A stretch of DNA of 34,586 nt from JAZDMK01 sp043800975. Lineage in GTDB: Bacteria > Bacteroidota > Bacteroidia > Bacteroidales > JAHJDW01. The notes below the pieces were generated by a model. That model was given only the letters and a program-made list of their open reading frames with translations, ran no database searches and was not told where the DNA came from. The number at the start of each line of letters is the position of its first letter. The first letter of the stretch is position 1. The stretch is taken from assembly GCA_043800975.1 (NCBI GenBank), contig JAZDMK010000318.1:1-34586 (forward strand), written 5' to 3'. A program made the position numbers and the translations under genes. Of this stretch, positions 32,836 to 34,586 are shown piece after piece.

Positions 32836-34488
32836 ATGAAAAAGATTCTATTCGCTTTCTCTTTTTTGCTGGCAACTTCGCCCCTGCTTGCTCAAGTAGC
32901 GGCATTCAACGAAGTTTCCAGACTTGAATCACTTTGCAAAGTTTGGGGATTCCTGAAATACTATCACCCGAAAGTGGCAACAGGAGAACTGGACTGGGAC
33001 AAAGAACTTATCTTGAAAGTGCCCCAAGTTAAAGCAGCAAAAACAAAAGAGGAACTCAGTCAAATTTACATCGACTGGATCAGCAATCTTGGCATCGTCA
33101 AGAGCTGTAAACGATGTAACCGAAAGTATGCCGACAGCATGAAGTATAATCTGAATATCGGCTGGATAAGTGATAAAAACTTTTTCACGGATGAACTAAT
33201 AACCAGACTGTCGTATATCAGGGACAACCGAAACCAGAAAAGTAACTTCTATGTGTATCGTTTCGAATGGGCTGCTCCTGACTTCTCCCGTGAAAAGTCA
33301 TACAATGAAATGGATTTTCCAAACGAGGAATATCGACTGGTGGCGCTGTTTCGATACTGGAACATCATCAATTATTATTTCCCTTACAAATATGTTATTG
33401 GCAAGGACTGGAACATTGTTCTGAATGAAATGATCCCCAAATTTATTCTGGCTAAAGACAAATTTGAATATACTGCTGCATGTTCCGAATTGACCAGCAG
33501 CGTCAACGATAGCCATGCAGCTTATCAGGCCAAAGATGGATTTTTTTTCTGGGGAACATATTCTGTTCCTTTTCGATATAAAATTATTGGAAACAAAGCA
33601 ATCGTAACAGAACGCATTATTGACAGTCTTTGCAAGGAGAATGATATTATGCTGGGTGACGTAATTCTTAAAATTAATGGACGTGAGTTAAAAGAAGAGA
33701 TTGCTGAAAAAGGAAAGTATATCGGAGCTTCCAACGAGCCCACAAGAATGAGGAACCTGTCGCGGCTACTGCTCAGAGGCCATTGTGATTCGATATTAAT
33801 AACTTTTGAAAGGAACGGGGATATTATCACAAAAACTGTTAAACGTTACTATAACACAACTCCTCTCAAACTGAAAGAAATTGACATGCCGGTTTACAAA
33901 GAGTTGAGCAATGGAATTGGCTATGTCAACACAGGCAAGCTCAAGATAGGCCAGGTTGATTCAATAATGGCGAAAATGAAAAACATGAAAGCGATCATTA
34001 TTGATGTCAGGAACTATCCTGCCGGAACTATGTTTGCTTTGGCAGAACATTTATGTAAAGACAAACTCCCATTTGCTAAATTCACCAAACCGGACCCTAC
34101 TTTTCCCGGTATGTTTAGGTGGGTACCTGCCTACAAATGCGGAAAAAAGAATAATACAGAATACTACAAGGGAAAAGTCATTCTACTATTTGATGAAACA
34201 ACACAAAGTCATGCGGAATTTACATGTATGGCATTACAAACTGCACCTGATGTAACCTGCATTGGTAGCCAGACAGCTGGTGCCGATGGAAATGTGACAA
34301 CCATTCCTTTTCCGGGAGGCGGAAAAGCATGGATGACGGGATTGGGGATTTATTATCCTGATGGAAGGAAAACACAACGCGTGGGAATTAAACCTGACAT
34401 CGTAATTACTCCAACAATAGAGGGAATCAGAAAAGGGAAAGATGAAATACTGGATCGGGCAATTCAGTATATAGAAACAGGAAAATAA
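32836..34488 (+). CDS. Secreted S41-family peptidase-like protein lacking the usual catalytic lysine
   Basis: The 550-aa protein has a signal peptide (about 1-19, ending LLATSPLLAQ). The N-terminal domain (about 25-200; LCKVWGFLKYYHPKVATGEL, FRYWNIINYYFPYK) is of the type found in many Bacteroidota secreted S41 proteins. A PDZ-like part (about 270-340; ENDIMLGDVILKINGREL) precedes the S41 core. Its nucleophile-elbow equivalent is Ser458 in QSHAEFT; 25 residues on, where CtpA-type enzymes have Lys (YGKG), this protein has Ala in TAGADGN. It may use another base, as tricorn-like members do, or be inactive. There is no T9SS sorting domain. It lies 68 bp after the PorP/SprF gene; I see no exact TAnnTTTG in the gap. 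Confidence 0.88.
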   Translation: MKKILFAFSFLLATSPLLAQVAAFNEVSRLESLCKVWGFLKYYHPKVATGELDWDKELILKVPQVKAAKTKEELSQIYIDWISNLGIVKSCKRCNRKYADSMKYNLNIGWISDKNFFTDELITRLSYIRDNRNQKSNFYVYRFEWAAPDFSREKSYNEMDFPNEEYRLVALFRYWNIINYYFPYKYVIGKDWNIVLNEMIPKFILAKDKFEYTAACSELTSSVNDSHAAYQAKDGFFFWGTYSVPFRYKIIGNKAIVTERIIDSLCKENDIMLGDVILKINGRELKEEIAEKGKYIGASNEPTRMRNLSRLLLRGHCDSILITFERNGDIITKTVKRYYNTTPLKLKEIDMPVYKELSNGIGYVNTGKLKIGQVDSIMAKMKNMKAIIIDVRNYPAGTMFALAEHLCKDKLPFAKFTKPDPTFPGMFRWVPAYKCGKKNNTEYYKGKVILLFDETTQSHAEFTCMALQTAPDVTCIGSQTAGADGNVTTIPFPGGGKAWMTGLGIYYPDGRKTQRVGIKPDIVITPTIEGIRKGKDEILDRAIQYIETGK

Positions 34489-34586
34489 TCATTTTTTTTA
34501 AAAGTAATAGTCGTTAAAGGAGAAATAATTAAAATAATAGTTAAAGAAGTTGATAGTAAATTAAATTTTAATTTAAATATACCCCA

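Noticed and set aside
34489..34586. Terminator or gene start after the last CDS
   Set aside because: Only AT-rich sequence with a run of T directly after the stop; no GC-rich stem or start codon with a convincing frame before the window ends.

Overview
The window looks like a chromosomal segment of a Bacteroidota bacterium. The grounds are: several type IX secretion (T9SS) and gliding-motility families (a PorP/SprF protein, a PorD/DUF4835 protein, and two giant surface proteins with the gliding-motility-associated C-terminal domain); the core order bamD-rpoZ-coaBC-porD-recN; -7 promoter elements of the form TAnnTTTG in front of many genes and a tRNA; and almost no Shine-Dalgarno sequences. 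Composition is moderately AT-rich. I see no mobile element, CRISPR array or prophage.

Layout. Bases 1-591 (minus) hold the 5' part of a lipoprotein gene cut by the window edge, followed by purL (648-2879, minus). Divergent from purL runs a plus-strand group: a polytopic membrane protein (2980), an SDR oxidoreductase overlapping it by 4 bp (4299), and a long-chain acyl-CoA synthetase with its own promoter (5106). Bases 6906-12587 are minus-strand: a secreted TPR protein, a YjbQ-type protein coupled to a CtpA-type S41 protease, a secreted class I glutamine-amidotransferase-like hydrolase, and a VLCAD-like acyl-CoA dehydrogenase. A second SDR (12890), tRNA-Lys(TTT) with promoter and terminator, and fabI follow. 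With the acyl-CoA synthetase and dehydrogenase, this stretch is rich in lipid metabolism.

Bases 14945-19861 (minus) are a tightly packed operon transcribed bamD, rpoZ, coaBC, porD, recN. The coaBC gene is split: the CoaC and CoaB halves lie in different frames, joined at a run of ten A residues in the linker. One more A, or a -1 ribosomal shift, would restore an ordinary fused CoaBC of about 403 aa.

Bases 20168-32767 (plus) form a surface-adhesin locus: two paralogous giant secreted proteins (1430 and 2391 aa) followed by a PorP/SprF-family outer-membrane protein. Their N-terminal halves are strongly diverged, while their signal peptides and C-terminal modules are nearly the same. The larger paralog has ten 86-aa, four-cysteine Ig-like repeats and six 75-aa repeats, against two and two in the smaller. 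In both arrays of the larger gene alternate repeats resemble each other most, a higher-order dimer pattern (516 bp and 450 bp) suggesting growth by duplication of repeat pairs. The window ends with a secreted S41-family protein (32836-34488) that keeps the serine position but not the usual catalytic lysine.

No wholly new system was proven. The points most worth a second look are the A10 junction in coaBC, the higher-order repeat architecture and mosaic relationship of the two adhesins, and a 27-codon ORF behind a promoter-like element near 12776-12879.
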